54,300 nt of DNA from Verrucomicrobiia bacterium (GTDB taxonomy: Bacteria; Verrucomicrobiota; Verrucomicrobiia; Limisphaerales; UBA11358), in assembly GCA_031290985.1 (NCBI GenBank), contig JARLJW010000096.1, positions 1-54,300 of the forward strand, in the 5' to 3' direction. The notes under the pieces were generated by a model. The model did no database searches. It was not told the DNA's origin and was given only the letters and a program-made list of their open reading frames with translations. How positions within the stretch are numbered: position 1 is the stretch's first letter; every line of letters begins with the position of its first letter. This document shows positions 42,757-50,924 of this stretch, in pieces. A program made the translations under genes and the position numbers.

Positions 42757-43154
42757 CCTTCCTGGACACCGGAATAATGGTTGGAGCGCTCTTGAAGTCG
42801 CATCCGGAACACGAGGCCTGCCTCGAGGCGCTGGAAGATTCTGTCCGGCCGTTCACGGACGCTCATGCATTGGCGGAGACTTTCGCCACGCTCACCGGCT
42901 TTTACAAGGTTCCAACGGATGCGGCGACCGAATTGACTTTAAGCCTGCGGGATGTCGTCGTGGTGGAGGCGTTGGCGTTGGCGGACTACGATATGGCCGT
43001 TCGCGAGGCGCGCAGCCGCGGAGTCATGGGCGGGGGCATCTACGATTCCCTGCACGCGACCTTTGCCCGTCGCAAAAAGGCGGTCCAGATCGTGACGCGC
43101 AACCCGTCACACTTTCAGCATGTGGCGCCAGACATTGAAATCCTGACTCCTTAA
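42753..43154 (+). CDS. PIN-domain toxin (VapC-like ribonuclease)
   Basis: The 133-aa product has acidic residues of the PIN active site at D5 (FLDTG), E42 (ALAETFATL) and D98 (IYDSLHA), plus N117 in VTRN. VapC toxins cleave RNA, often tRNA or rRNA, and are blocked by VapB. The 4-bp overlap with the antitoxin shows coupled translation. All key residues are present, so it is likely active. Confidence 0.92.
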   Translation: MTFLDTGIMVGALLKSHPEHEACLEALEDSVRPFTDAHALAETFATLTGFYKVPTDAATELTLSLRDVVVVEALALADYDMAVREARSRGVMGGGIYDSLHATFARRKKAVQIVTRNPSHFQHVAPDIEILTP

Positions 43155-43236
43155 GCAAGCGCGCGCTTAATTTCATTTCTTCATTTCGGCGCCAGTTCGC
43201 CAAACCAACCGCATCTGGCAAAGTGTGGTGAACGGG

Positions 43237-43599
43237 TCAATCCTTGACCGCGTGGGCTTTCAGCGATTCTAGGTCCACAAATTCCAGCACCGAGATGTGG
43301 CACGCGTCCAGCACCACCGGTGACGCGCAACCCGCCTCAAACGCCTGCGCCCAGCTCCGTACGCAAACGCACCAGCGGTCGCCGGGCGTCAGACCGGCGA
43401 AATCATATTCGGGGCGGGGTGTGATGAGGTCGTTGCCTTGCGTTGCCAGGTAGTCGAGAAATGGCTGGGTGACCTGGCAGCACACCGTATGCAGCCCGCG
43501 ATCCTCCGGCCCCGTGCGGCAATAACCATCGCGATAAAATCCCGTCACGGGCGATTGACAACAGGATTTTAATTCTCCGCCCAAAACATTCGTCGGCAT
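43237..43599 (-). CDS. DUF2237 family protein
   Basis: The product is 120 aa from MPTNVLGGELKSC; an upstream ATG adds 8 residues. The family wording NVLGGELKSCCQSPVTGFYRDGYCRTGPED is characteristic, followed by HTVCCQVTQPFLDYLATQGNDL and GDRWCVCVRSWAQAF. Several cysteines are conserved. The function of DUF2237 is not known. It ends near the vapC end, convergent with it. Confidence 0.9.
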   Translation of the reverse strand: MPTNVLGGELKSCCQSPVTGFYRDGYCRTGPEDRGLHTVCCQVTQPFLDYLATQGNDLITPRPEYDFAGLTPGDRWCVCVRSWAQAFEAGCASPVVLDACHISVLEFVDLESLKAHAVKD

Positions 43600-43722
43600 G
43601 ACCTCAGTGTGCCCCAACCCCACAGGCGGTCAAGCGACGGCTTGACGGTATTGCTCAATAGAAAAGATCAAAACCGATGTGCCACTTGCGGCCGTGCGCT
43701 CTCAACCGGCCCGGCGCGGATT

Positions 43723-43746
43723 CCTTCGCCCCCTTGGGGGAGAAGG
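43723..43746. repeat. Palindromic hairpin
   Basis: Stem CCTTC-CCCCC pairs with GGGGG-GAAGG with one internal mismatch and a 2-nt loop. It is likely a dispersed REP-like element. Confidence 0.55.
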
Positions 43747-43821
43747 TTAGGATGAGGGGGTTGGCCTCTCTATAACGACCCATCACAATAATCAATCGAT
43801 GATTTCAGAGCGCCTGTCTGC

Positions 43822-44217
43822 TCAGCCCTGATATTGTTCGTCGCTGACCTTTTCCCTCCACTCAACCACTTTCCCGTCGAGCGCTTCTTGGATGGCAATA
43901 TGTGTCATGGCCGTGGTCGGCGCGGCCCCATGCCAATGTTTCTCGCCCGGCGCAAACCAGACGATGTCACCAGGACGGAGTTCCTCCACCGGCCCGCCCT
44001 CGCGCTGCGCCCGTCCGCAACCCGCGGTCACGATCAAGGTTTGGCCCAGCGGATGCGTGTGCCACGCCGTCCGCGCGCCGGGCCCGAACGTGACGATGGC
44101 GCCGTTGACCCGCGCCGGTTCGCTGCCCTTGAACGCCGAGTCAATGCGCACCGTGCCGGTGAACCAATCTGCCGGGCCTTTGTTCGATGGCTGGGAGCCG
44201 TTTCGCTTTATTTCCAT
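43822..44217 (-). CDS. Cupin-domain protein
   Basis: The product is about 131 aa from MEIKRNGSQPSNKG (44217); the longer frame upstream overlaps the neighbouring reductase gene and is rejected. Cupin motif 1 is GARTAWHTHPLGQTLIVTAG and motif 2 is PGDIVWFAPGEKHWHGA, giving the expected metal-binding His residues. The form resembles quercetin-dioxygenase- or mandelonitrile-lyase-like single-domain cupins. It lies next to redox enzymes on the same strand. The substrate cannot be given. Confidence 0.88.
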   Translation of the reverse strand: MEIKRNGSQPSNKGPADWFTGTVRIDSAFKGSEPARVNGAIVTFGPGARTAWHTHPLGQTLIVTAGCGRAQREGGPVEELRPGDIVWFAPGEKHWHGAAPTTAMTHIAIQEALDGKVVEWREKVSDEQYQG

Positions 44218-44248
44218 ATATTGGTCATGGTAGCAAAGCTGGTTTGTT

Positions 44249-45247
44249 TTACCGTCCGACCAGTTTCTGCAGGTTATCCGGGTAGCGCGCCCCTTGAACT
44301 TTGATCTTCGCGGCCGCGCTTTCCAGTTCGCGCAGGTCTTCCGGCGAAAGTTTAGCGGAAACCGCGCCACAATTCTCCTGCAAGCGATTCAACTTGGTCG
44401 TGCCGGGAATGGGAACAATCCACGGCTTCTGCGCCAGCAGCCAGGCCAGCGCGATTTGGGCGGGTGTCGCCTGCTTTTGGGCCGCGAACTTTTCCATCAC
44501 CGCCACCAACGCCCCGTTTGCTTTCCGGTTTTCCTCGCTGAATCGTGGAACTTTATTGCGGAAATCGTCGCTGCTGAACTGGGTGTTTTCGTTGATTGCG
44601 CCCGTGAGGAAGCCCTTACCCAGGGGACTGAACGGAACGAATCCGATGCCCAATTCTTCCAGCGTCGGCAACACTTCCGCTTCCGGCTCCCGCCACCACA
44701 GCGAGTATTCACTCTGAAGAGCCGTCACCGGCTGGATGGCGTGCGCGCGGCGGATGGTCTGCGCGCCGGCTTCGGACATCCCAAAGTGCTTGACCTTGCC
44801 TTGCTGAATCAATTCCTTCACCGCGCCCGCGACCTCTTCAATCGGCACGTCCGGGTCAACGCGATGTTGATAGAGCAAATCAATGACCTCCACTTTAAGC
44901 CGCTTGAGCGAACCTTCGACGGCCTCCCGGATGTGCGCCGGCCGGCTGTTCAAGCCCGCCGCGCCCGGCCGCTTGTCGCCGCCGCTCAAATCGAAGCCGA
45001 ATTTCGTGGCGATGACCACTTGCTTGCGAACTGGCGCGAGCGCTTCGCCCACGAGTTCCTCGTTGGTGAACGGGCCATAAACTTCGGCCGTGTCAAAGAA
45101 CGTGACGCCCAATTCAACCGCCGACCGGATCAATGAAATCATCTCCGGTTTGTCCTTGGGCGGGCCATAGGAAAAACTCATCCCCATGCAGCCCAGCCCG
45201 ATGGCCGAGACCTCCAGATTACTTTTTCCCAGTTTGCGCTTTTGCAT
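44249..45247 (-). CDS. Aldo/keto reductase
   Basis: The product is 332 aa from MQKRKLGKSNLEVSAIGLGC. The catalytic tetrad is visible: Asp and Tyr in FFDTAEVYGPF, Lys in VVIATKFGF and His in LLYQHRVDP. The NADPH-binding end has PIPGTTKLNRLQEN. The form matches the AKR subgroup with GLGCMGMSFSYGPP (YccK/AKR13-like). It probably reduces small aldehydes or ketones with NADPH. It lies about 50 bp after the alcohol dehydrogenase gene on the same strand. Confidence 0.95.
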   Translation of the reverse strand: MQKRKLGKSNLEVSAIGLGCMGMSFSYGPPKDKPEMISLIRSAVELGVTFFDTAEVYGPFTNEELVGEALAPVRKQVVIATKFGFDLSGGDKRPGAAGLNSRPAHIREAVEGSLKRLKVEVIDLLYQHRVDPDVPIEEVAGAVKELIQQGKVKHFGMSEAGAQTIRRAHAIQPVTALQSEYSLWWREPEAEVLPTLEELGIGFVPFSPLGKGFLTGAINENTQFSSDDFRNKVPRFSEENRKANGALVAVMEKFAAQKQATPAQIALAWLLAQKPWIVPIPGTTKLNRLQENCGAVSAKLSPEDLRELESAAAKIKVQGARYPDNLQKLVGR

Positions 45248-45294
45248 GATTGAATTCCTTTGCTTTGTGTTTTCTTCGTCAAGTATGCCGCCGG

Positions 45295-46359
45295 TCACTC
45301 AGCTTTGAGCGAAGCCATGTCAATCGCGAACCGGTATTTCACGTCGCCCTTGGCCATGCGGTCGTAAGCTTCATTCACCTTCTGGATTGGGATGACTTCG
45401 ACGTCGGCGGTGATGTTGTTTTCACCGCAGAAATCGAGCATCGCCTGCGTCTCGGCGATGCCGCCGATGGGCGAACCCGACAGGCTGCGGCGGCCCATGA
45501 TCAACGAAAAGGCGGAGATCGCGTGAGGCTTCTCCGGCGCGCCGACGAGGGTGAGATTGCCGTCCACCTTCAACAGCTTGAGATAGGCGTTAACATCATG
45601 CGCGGCCGCGACCGCATCGAGGATGAAGTCGAAACTGCCGTCGTGCTTGTTCATCTCGTCCGCATTGCGCGAGAGGACGACCTCATGCGCGCCGAGGCGG
45701 ATTGCATCGTCCTTCTTGCCGGGCGAGGTCGTGAACACCACGACGTGCGCGCCGAAGGCCCGGGCAAATTTAACCCCCATGTGCCCAAGACCGCCCAGGC
45801 CGACGATGCCGACTTTCTGGCCCGGGCCGGCTTTCCAATGGCGCAACGGGGAATAGGTCGTGATGCCGGCGCAAAGCAGCGGCGCGACCCCGGCCAGCGG
45901 AAGATTTTTCGGCACGCGGAGGACGAAGTGCTCGTCCACGACAATGTTTTCTGAATAGCCGCCGTAAGTGGGCAGGTTGAGGTGTTTGTCCGTCCCGCCA
46001 TACGTCCAGACCTGGGTGGGTGAAAACTGCTCGTTGCCCGCGCGACAGTATGGACAGGACAGGTCGGCATCCACGAGACAGCCGACCCCGACGAGATCGC
46101 CGGGTGTGAATTTGGTCACGGCTGAACCGACCGCCGTGACCCGGCCAACGATCTCATGGCCCGGCACGCACGGATAAACGGTTTGCATCACGCTGCTCCA
46201 TTCGTTGCGGGCGTAATGCAGGTCGGAGTGGCAGATGCCGCAGAAGAGGATTTCCATCTTCACGTCGCGCGGAGTTGGTTTACGACGCGGAATCGTGGCG
46301 GAGGCCAGCGGTGAAGTCGCGCTTTGCGCGGCGTAGGCTTTGGTCTTGGTCGTGTTCAT
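45295..46359 (-). CDS. Zinc-type alcohol dehydrogenase, structural zinc site altered
   Basis: The 354-aa NAD(P)-dependent MDR dehydrogenase is close to the YahK/cinnamyl-alcohol type. Catalytic zinc ligands C40 (CGICHSD), H68 and E69 (PGHE) are present. The Rossmann motif is VGIVGLGGLGHMGVKFARAFG. In the structural zinc loop the four cysteines of the family appear as D99, C102, C105 and S113 (CLVDADLSCPYCRAGNEQFS), so two ligands are lost. Such enzymes reduce aldehydes, usually with NADPH. Neighbours suggest a carbonyl-stress role. Confidence 0.94.
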   Translation of the reverse strand: MNTTKTKAYAAQSATSPLASATIPRRKPTPRDVKMEILFCGICHSDLHYARNEWSSVMQTVYPCVPGHEIVGRVTAVGSAVTKFTPGDLVGVGCLVDADLSCPYCRAGNEQFSPTQVWTYGGTDKHLNLPTYGGYSENIVVDEHFVLRVPKNLPLAGVAPLLCAGITTYSPLRHWKAGPGQKVGIVGLGGLGHMGVKFARAFGAHVVVFTTSPGKKDDAIRLGAHEVVLSRNADEMNKHDGSFDFILDAVAAAHDVNAYLKLLKVDGNLTLVGAPEKPHAISAFSLIMGRRSLSGSPIGGIAETQAMLDFCGENNITADVEVIPIQKVNEAYDRMAKGDVKYRFAIDMASLKAE

Positions 46360-46529
46360 AAGTTCAAGCTTTATATTTAAATGTTACAGTGACTTTACCC
46401 CGGATGACCGGACCTGTCGCCCATGGGGTTGCTCCACCTGTTCTGATATTGCTCAGAAGTGCGACCAGGCGAAAACCTGATCCTTCATGCCCCGATGATA
46501 TCAGCCGGGATGGGTGAAGACATACGGTG

Positions 46530-46620
46530 TTACCCCCAAGTTCCGAGTTGGGCGAAATGGCTGGGATTGGCGTTGCCCGCGTTGCGGCCGATTGTCACCA
46601 CGCTCCGCCTTGCGGACAGG
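46530..46620 (-). pseudogene. Remnant of an AraC-family HTH
   Basis: In one minus frame the stretch RRSVVTIGRNAGNANPSHFAQ aligns with KQSVVDISLDVGYANPSHFAQ of the AraC regulator at 49228-50241, and the DNA matches over about 75 bp. The frame stops soon after HFAQ and nothing upstream resembles the rest of the gene. It looks like a fragment left by a duplicated regulator. Confidence 0.65.
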
Positions 46621-46675
46621 CGCGCGCCTCCTTCATCCGCAGGCGGATGTGGCCGCGCGCTGGCTTGAATGGTTC

Positions 46676-46918
46676 TCACGGCTTTTTCCCGGTTGCCTTC
46701 TGCGGCTGGCTCCATTCTAAAAAGCCGCGTGAGTTGTAGATGAAGAAAACCAGATTGCCAATGGTGATGGCCAGGTTATCCAACATCAGGCCGGCGGCAA
46801 TCCAACTGAGGTTCGCCGCCATGAAGCTGATGAACCCGAACCGGTTTCGGTTGCCGATCAAATAGAGTGCCAGCAGCGAGAGCAGCATCGCCAGCCAGTC
46901 GAGGCCAAAGAGTTTCAT
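46676..46918 (-). CDS. Small membrane protein, PnuC-like segment
   Basis: The product is 80 aa from MKLFGLDWLAMLLSLLALYL (46918), with AAGGAG about 8 nt upstream. Three hydrophobic stretches are visible, with NRNRFGFISFMAANLSWIAAG and LAITIGNLVFFIYNSRGFLEW. The wording recalls one repeat of PnuC vitamin transporters, but it is far too short for a full one. The role is unknown. Its start lies 10 bp after the stop of the old-yellow-enzyme gene, so the two are probably cotranscribed. Confidence 0.75.
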   Translation of the reverse strand: MKLFGLDWLAMLLSLLALYLIGNRNRFGFISFMAANLSWIAAGLMLDNLAITIGNLVFFIYNSRGFLEWSQPQKATGKKP

Positions 46919-46928
46919 GGTGCGCTCC

Positions 46929-48056
46929 TTAGGCCCTGGCGGCCTGCGCCGGAAGCGCAGGGTAATCGGTGTAGCCGGCTTCCGCGCCGCCGTAAAAGGT
47001 CTCGCGGTGATAACGATTGAGCGGCGCGCCCGTGGCGAACCGGCGGGGCAGGTCGGGATTGGCAATAAACGATCGCCCGAAAGCAACCGCGTCAACTTCG
47101 CCGGCCGCCACCGCCGCTTGTCCGCTTTCAAAGCTGTGGCCGCCGGCGGAAAATAATTTGGTGTCGCCCGTGATCAGGGATTTGAAATGGCGGGAACTCA
47201 AGGCGTCATCAAAATGCAGCAGGTCCTTGTTGCCGGCGACGCGCGGTTCAACGAAATGCAGGTAGGCCAGGCCGAAGCGGTTCAATTCCTGCACGGCGTG
47301 GCGGTAGGTGCCGGGCCGGTCGCCCGGCGCGCTGCCGCCGTAGGTGTTGGCCGGCGACAGCCGGACGCCGACGCGATCCGGCTGCCAGACCGAGGTGACC
47401 GCTTCGGTGACTTCCAGCAGAAAACGGGTGCGGTTGGCCAGGCTCCCGCCATATTGGTCGGTGCGCTGATTCGAATTGTCGGACAAAAACTGCTCAATCA
47501 AATAGCCGTTGGCGCCGTGCAATTCCACGCCGTCAAAGCCCGCCCGTTTGGCGAGCTCGGCCCCGTGCCGAAATTCCTCAACCGTGGCGGCGACTTCACG
47601 CGTCGTCAGGGCGCGCGGCACGGGATAATCTTTCAGGACGCCCGGAGCAACATAAGCCTGGCCGCTGCCGGCCATGGCGCTCGGGGCCACGGGTGCTTCG
47701 CCCCCGGGCTGGAGGTCGTTATGTGATTGCCGCCCGACGTGCCAGAGCTGGAGGAAGATCCTGCCCCCGGCTGCATGCACGGCTTCGGTGACGAGCTGCC
47801 AGCCTGCCGCCTGCGCGGCGGTGTGAATGCCGGGCGTGTGGTAATACCCGTGCCCGCGCGGTGAAACCGGCGTGCCCTCGGTGATGATCAGGCCGGCCGA
47901 GGCACGCTGCCGGTAATATTCGGCATTGAGCTCCCACGGGATGTTGCCCGGCATGTGCGCCCGCATCCGCGTCAGCGGAGGCATGAGGATGCGATTTGGC
48001 AGGCTCAGCGGCCCCAATTCAAGCGGAGTAAACAGGTTTTTTGCATTCATGGTCAT
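46929..48056 (-). CDS. Old yellow enzyme (FMN ene-reductase, NemA-like)
   Basis: The 375-aa flavin enzyme reduces activated C=C bonds of enals, enones or maleimides with NAD(P)H. Motifs: NRILMPPLTRMRA (FMN contact), the substrate triad H180, N183 and Y185 in ELHGANGYLIEQFLSDNSNQ, QYGGSLANRTRFLLEV, and FGRSFIANPDLPRRF. Length is usual. It is divergent from a LysR regulator gene 131 bp away, a common arrangement for regulator and target. Confidence 0.95.
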   Translation of the reverse strand: MTMNAKNLFTPLELGPLSLPNRILMPPLTRMRAHMPGNIPWELNAEYYRQRASAGLIITEGTPVSPRGHGYYHTPGIHTAAQAAGWQLVTEAVHAAGGRIFLQLWHVGRQSHNDLQPGGEAPVAPSAMAGSGQAYVAPGVLKDYPVPRALTTREVAATVEEFRHGAELAKRAGFDGVELHGANGYLIEQFLSDNSNQRTDQYGGSLANRTRFLLEVTEAVTSVWQPDRVGVRLSPANTYGGSAPGDRPGTYRHAVQELNRFGLAYLHFVEPRVAGNKDLLHFDDALSSRHFKSLITGDTKLFSAGGHSFESGQAAVAAGEVDAVAFGRSFIANPDLPRRFATGAPLNRYHRETFYGGAEAGYTDYPALPAQAARA

Positions 48057-48098
48057 TTTCGTTTCTGGTGGTTGGTTGCTTGTCAGCGGCTTCCGTCG

Positions 48099-48187
48099 TT
48101 GACAGCTTCTTTATCGCACGGTTTTAGTAATCGCGGAAATCGTATGATCTGCTTGCAGTAAGCGGAAAAAACGATAAGCTGTTCCGC
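48099..48187. promoter_or_regulatory. Shared regulatory region between the OYE and LysR genes
   Basis: A candidate plus-strand promoter has TTGACA (48099-48104) and, 17 bp later, TTTTAG (48122-48127). TTATCG (48111-48116) and CGATAA (48172-48177) form a distant inverted pair, and ATCGTATGAT is a short near-palindrome. LysR-type sites often have dyad symmetry, but which of these is bound is not clear. Confidence 0.4.
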
Positions 48188-49111
48188 ATGGAACTCCGGC
48201 ATCTCCGCTACTTTTCCGCCGTGGCGCAGCACCTGAATTACAGCGCGGCCGCGCGGCGGCTGCACGTCGCCCAGCCCGCCATCAGCCAGACCGTCCTGGA
48301 TTTGGAGGCTGAACTCGGCGTCAAGCTGCTGCTCCGCACCCGGCGCAGCGTCCAGCTCACGGCCGCCGGCGTCGTGTTCCTCCAAAAGGCCGGCGAAATC
48401 CTCTTTCAGGCCGAAGCCGCCAAACGGCTTGCGCAACGTGCGGCCCGGGGCGAAGTGGGGAAATTGGGCGTCGGCTTTTTTGGATCCGCAACCGCGCCGA
48501 TCCTGCCGGCGCTCGTGCAGGCGTATCGGCGCAAATTTCCCGAGGTTGAACTGCACCTGCATGAGTTGAATCCCGACCAGCAGCTCGCCGCCTTCGACGA
48601 CGGGCGCATTGATCTGGGCTTCTCCCGCCCGCTGCCAGCGGAGCGGCGGGCGGACTTTCAGGAAGAGCTGGTTTATACCGACCGCCTCGCCCTCGCGCTG
48701 CCCCCCGGCCACCGGCTCGCCCCGCAGAAACTCATCCGGCTGAAAAGCCTGGCGGCGGATGCCTTCGTGCAATTTCATCGGCAAGGCGCGCCCGGCTTGT
48801 TTGATGAAGTCATTGCCACCTGCCGCCGCGCCGGCTTCTCCCCGCGCGTCACCAACGAACCCAATTTCATGGCCACCGTCATGACGTTGGTGGAAAGCGG
48901 GCTGGGCGTCTCGCTCATTCCCAGTTGCGTGCGTGGTCTGGCCCGGCCCCGGACGGTGATCCGCCCAATTGACCCCAAATCGGCCGGCATCGCCTTGTGC
49001 GTCGCCTGGAAAAAATCCGACCACAACCCGGCGCGGTCTGCGTTTCTCGACATCTTGAAAGCCGCCCGGCCGGCCATCAGAATGCAAATGGAGGGCGGTG
49101 GCGGGAGTTGA
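48188..49111 (+). CDS. LysR-family transcriptional regulator
   Basis: The product is 307 aa. The N-terminal winged HTH is MELRHLRYFSAVAQHLNYSA followed by LHVAQPAISQTVLDLEAELGVKLL. The effector domain has two periplasmic-binding-like lobes (VGFFGSATAPILPALVQAYR onward). It probably controls the divergent ene-reductase gene and itself in response to a small ligand. Length and start are standard. Confidence 0.96.
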   Translation: MELRHLRYFSAVAQHLNYSAAARRLHVAQPAISQTVLDLEAELGVKLLLRTRRSVQLTAAGVVFLQKAGEILFQAEAAKRLAQRAARGEVGKLGVGFFGSATAPILPALVQAYRRKFPEVELHLHELNPDQQLAAFDDGRIDLGFSRPLPAERRADFQEELVYTDRLALALPPGHRLAPQKLIRLKSLAADAFVQFHRQGAPGLFDEVIATCRRAGFSPRVTNEPNFMATVMTLVESGLGVSLIPSCVRGLARPRTVIRPIDPKSAGIALCVAWKKSDHNPARSAFLDILKAARPAIRMQMEGGGGS

Positions 49112-49227
49112 TCTTCCAACCCGTCCAGCCGGGGCCCGGGATTGGCCGGGCAGGTGTGGTTTCCGTCTTCCCGGCGTTTCGGCCAGACTCCTTGCGCCTC
49201 CGCCTCCTTGCTATCAAGCAAACTGCT

Positions 49228-50241
49228 TCATCTCTGCCGGCGATAAGCGCTCGGCGAAAGCCCCGTTTCCCGGCGGAAGCGCTGCGCAAAATGGCTGGGG
49301 TTGGCGTAGCCCACGTCGAGGCTTATGTCCACCACGCTTTGCTTCGTCTCGCGCAGCCGGCGTTTCGCCACAGCCATCCGCAACGTCATGTGGTAGTGGG
49401 ATGGGGACATGCCCGTCGCGCGCTTGAAGAGGCGGTTGAAGTAAAACTTGCTCAAGCCGGCCTGTGCCGCGAGCCGGTCCAGGTTGAATTCTTCGGCTAA
49501 ATTTTCCGTCATCCAATCGGTGAGCTGGCGCAGCTTGAAGCCGGGCAGGGACGGGCTGCCGCTGCGCGCTTCGCTGACGGTTTCGGCATAGTTCCGGGCG
49601 AGATGGATCGCGATGGCCTGCGCAATGCCTTGCAGGAACAGCGCGCTCGCCTGCCGGCGCATCAACTCCGCGTGCACCTGTTCCATCAACGAATTCAAGG
49701 CGGCATCGGTGAAAGCGGAAACATCCCGCAGCCGGGCGTGCGCCGCATCGGCCCCAAAAACCTCCTCCAAGGCGCGTTGCAGGACGGGTAACGCGATAAA
49801 CACGGCCATGGACAGAAACGGCTCGGCACCGACGGCCCGCCAGCGGCAATCATAGGGCGCGCCGCCCGAAGTGAGGAAGAAAGAGCCTGGCTTGATGCGG
49901 TGGGTGACCCAGGGGCCCTTGCCCTCCCGTTCCTGAAATTCAGCTTCGCCCGAAACGCTCCACGCCAGGAATGGTTCGCTGACGGATGGGAGCGACACCC
50001 TGTCCACCTTCCGCGGCGGGGCAATGACCCAGGCCTGGATGTCCCGCCACGCTGTCCCACGCCCGGCCCGCAAACATTTCCCGCCCACGTAGCGTTCGAA
50101 AGCTTCAGCAGAAGTTGTCTCCGGTACCGGCATGGGGAGAAGATTCACCCATGCGGCACGATGAAGTCCAATAGATTCTGGCCAGTCCACCACCAGCAAC
50201 GCGCAGTTGCTTTCCGCCAATTCGTGTTTAGTCCAATCCAC
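49228..50241 (-). CDS. AraC-family transcriptional regulator
   Basis: The product is 337 aa. The N-terminal cupin-like sensing domain (residues about 30-190) resembles the AraC-binding/cupin_6 type, with ISxxDxLS-like wording absent. The C-terminal double HTH covers about 235-337: LAEEFNLDRLAAQAGLSKFYFNRLFKRATG and VVDISLDVGYANPSHFAQRFRRETGLSPSAYRR. Its target is unknown; position suggests the nearby redox genes. A fragment of a paralogue survives at 46530. Confidence 0.94.
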   Translation of the reverse strand: MDWTKHELAESNCALLVVDWPESIGLHRAAWVNLLPMPVPETTSAEAFERYVGGKCLRAGRGTAWRDIQAWVIAPPRKVDRVSLPSVSEPFLAWSVSGEAEFQEREGKGPWVTHRIKPGSFFLTSGGAPYDCRWRAVGAEPFLSMAVFIALPVLQRALEEVFGADAAHARLRDVSAFTDAALNSLMEQVHAELMRRQASALFLQGIAQAIAIHLARNYAETVSEARSGSPSLPGFKLRQLTDWMTENLAEEFNLDRLAAQAGLSKFYFNRLFKRATGMSPSHYHMTLRMAVAKRRLRETKQSVVDISLDVGYANPSHFAQRFRRETGLSPSAYRRQR

Positions 50242-50369
50242 CTTTCCCGGCGTATCAATATTGCGAACCTAGAAGGTCAGGGCCGCTTATAGTTTCGCGC
50301 CCGTGTCGCAAATCGTCCCGCCGCCGCACTAATCAATGACGATGCAAATACGATTGAGCAGGACATCAC

Positions 50370-50924
50370 ATGGACTTGACTGACAAAGAATACGTCGAAC
50401 GCTGTCGTGATGGTCATCCCGAGGACTTTGGGCGGCTGGTGGAACGCTACCAGAAACCCTTGTTCTCCTTCTTGGCCTCGCGGGTCGAAAACTTCCCGCA
50501 AGCCGAGGAGGCGGCGCAGGAATCGATGGTCCGCGCCTTCCTGTCCCTGAAGAAGCTCCGCAAACCGGAATCGTTTTATTGCTGGTTGCTGGGCATTGCG
50601 GGACGGGTGGCCAAGGAACAATTCCGCTCCGGGCTTCGCCATCAGCCGGACCCGGATGTGGCCGAGGCCTTGATGCCGGCCATCTCAGACAGCGCGGAAG
50701 CGTATCCGTTGGAAGCAGCCATTGCGGTCCTGCCTGAAAGTCATCGTCAGGTGATCCTGTTGCGGTATTACGAGGGGCTTTCCTGTCAGGAAGTGGCCAC
50801 CCGCCTCGGCCTGCCGCTCGGCACGGTCACCAAGACGCTTTCCCGGGCTTACGCCCTGCTGCGGCAGGACCTCCAGGCCCGTGAACGCGCCGGACAAACA
50901 GTCAACCAAACTGAACAACCATGA
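50370..50924 (+). CDS. ECF-type RNA polymerase sigma factor
   Basis: The product is 184 aa. Region 2 reads FGRLVERYQKPLFSFLASRV and AEEAAQESMVRAFLSLKKLR. Region 4 reads LPESHRQVILLRYYEGLSCQEVATRLGLPLGTVTKTLSRA. AGGA lies about 8 nt before the start. The stop overlaps the anti-sigma start by four bases, so synthesis is coupled. Confidence 0.96.
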   Translation: MDLTDKEYVERCRDGHPEDFGRLVERYQKPLFSFLASRVENFPQAEEAAQESMVRAFLSLKKLRKPESFYCWLLGIAGRVAKEQFRSGLRHQPDPDVAEALMPAISDSAEAYPLEAAIAVLPESHRQVILLRYYEGLSCQEVATRLGLPLGTVTKTLSRAYALLRQDLQARERAGQTVNQTEQP

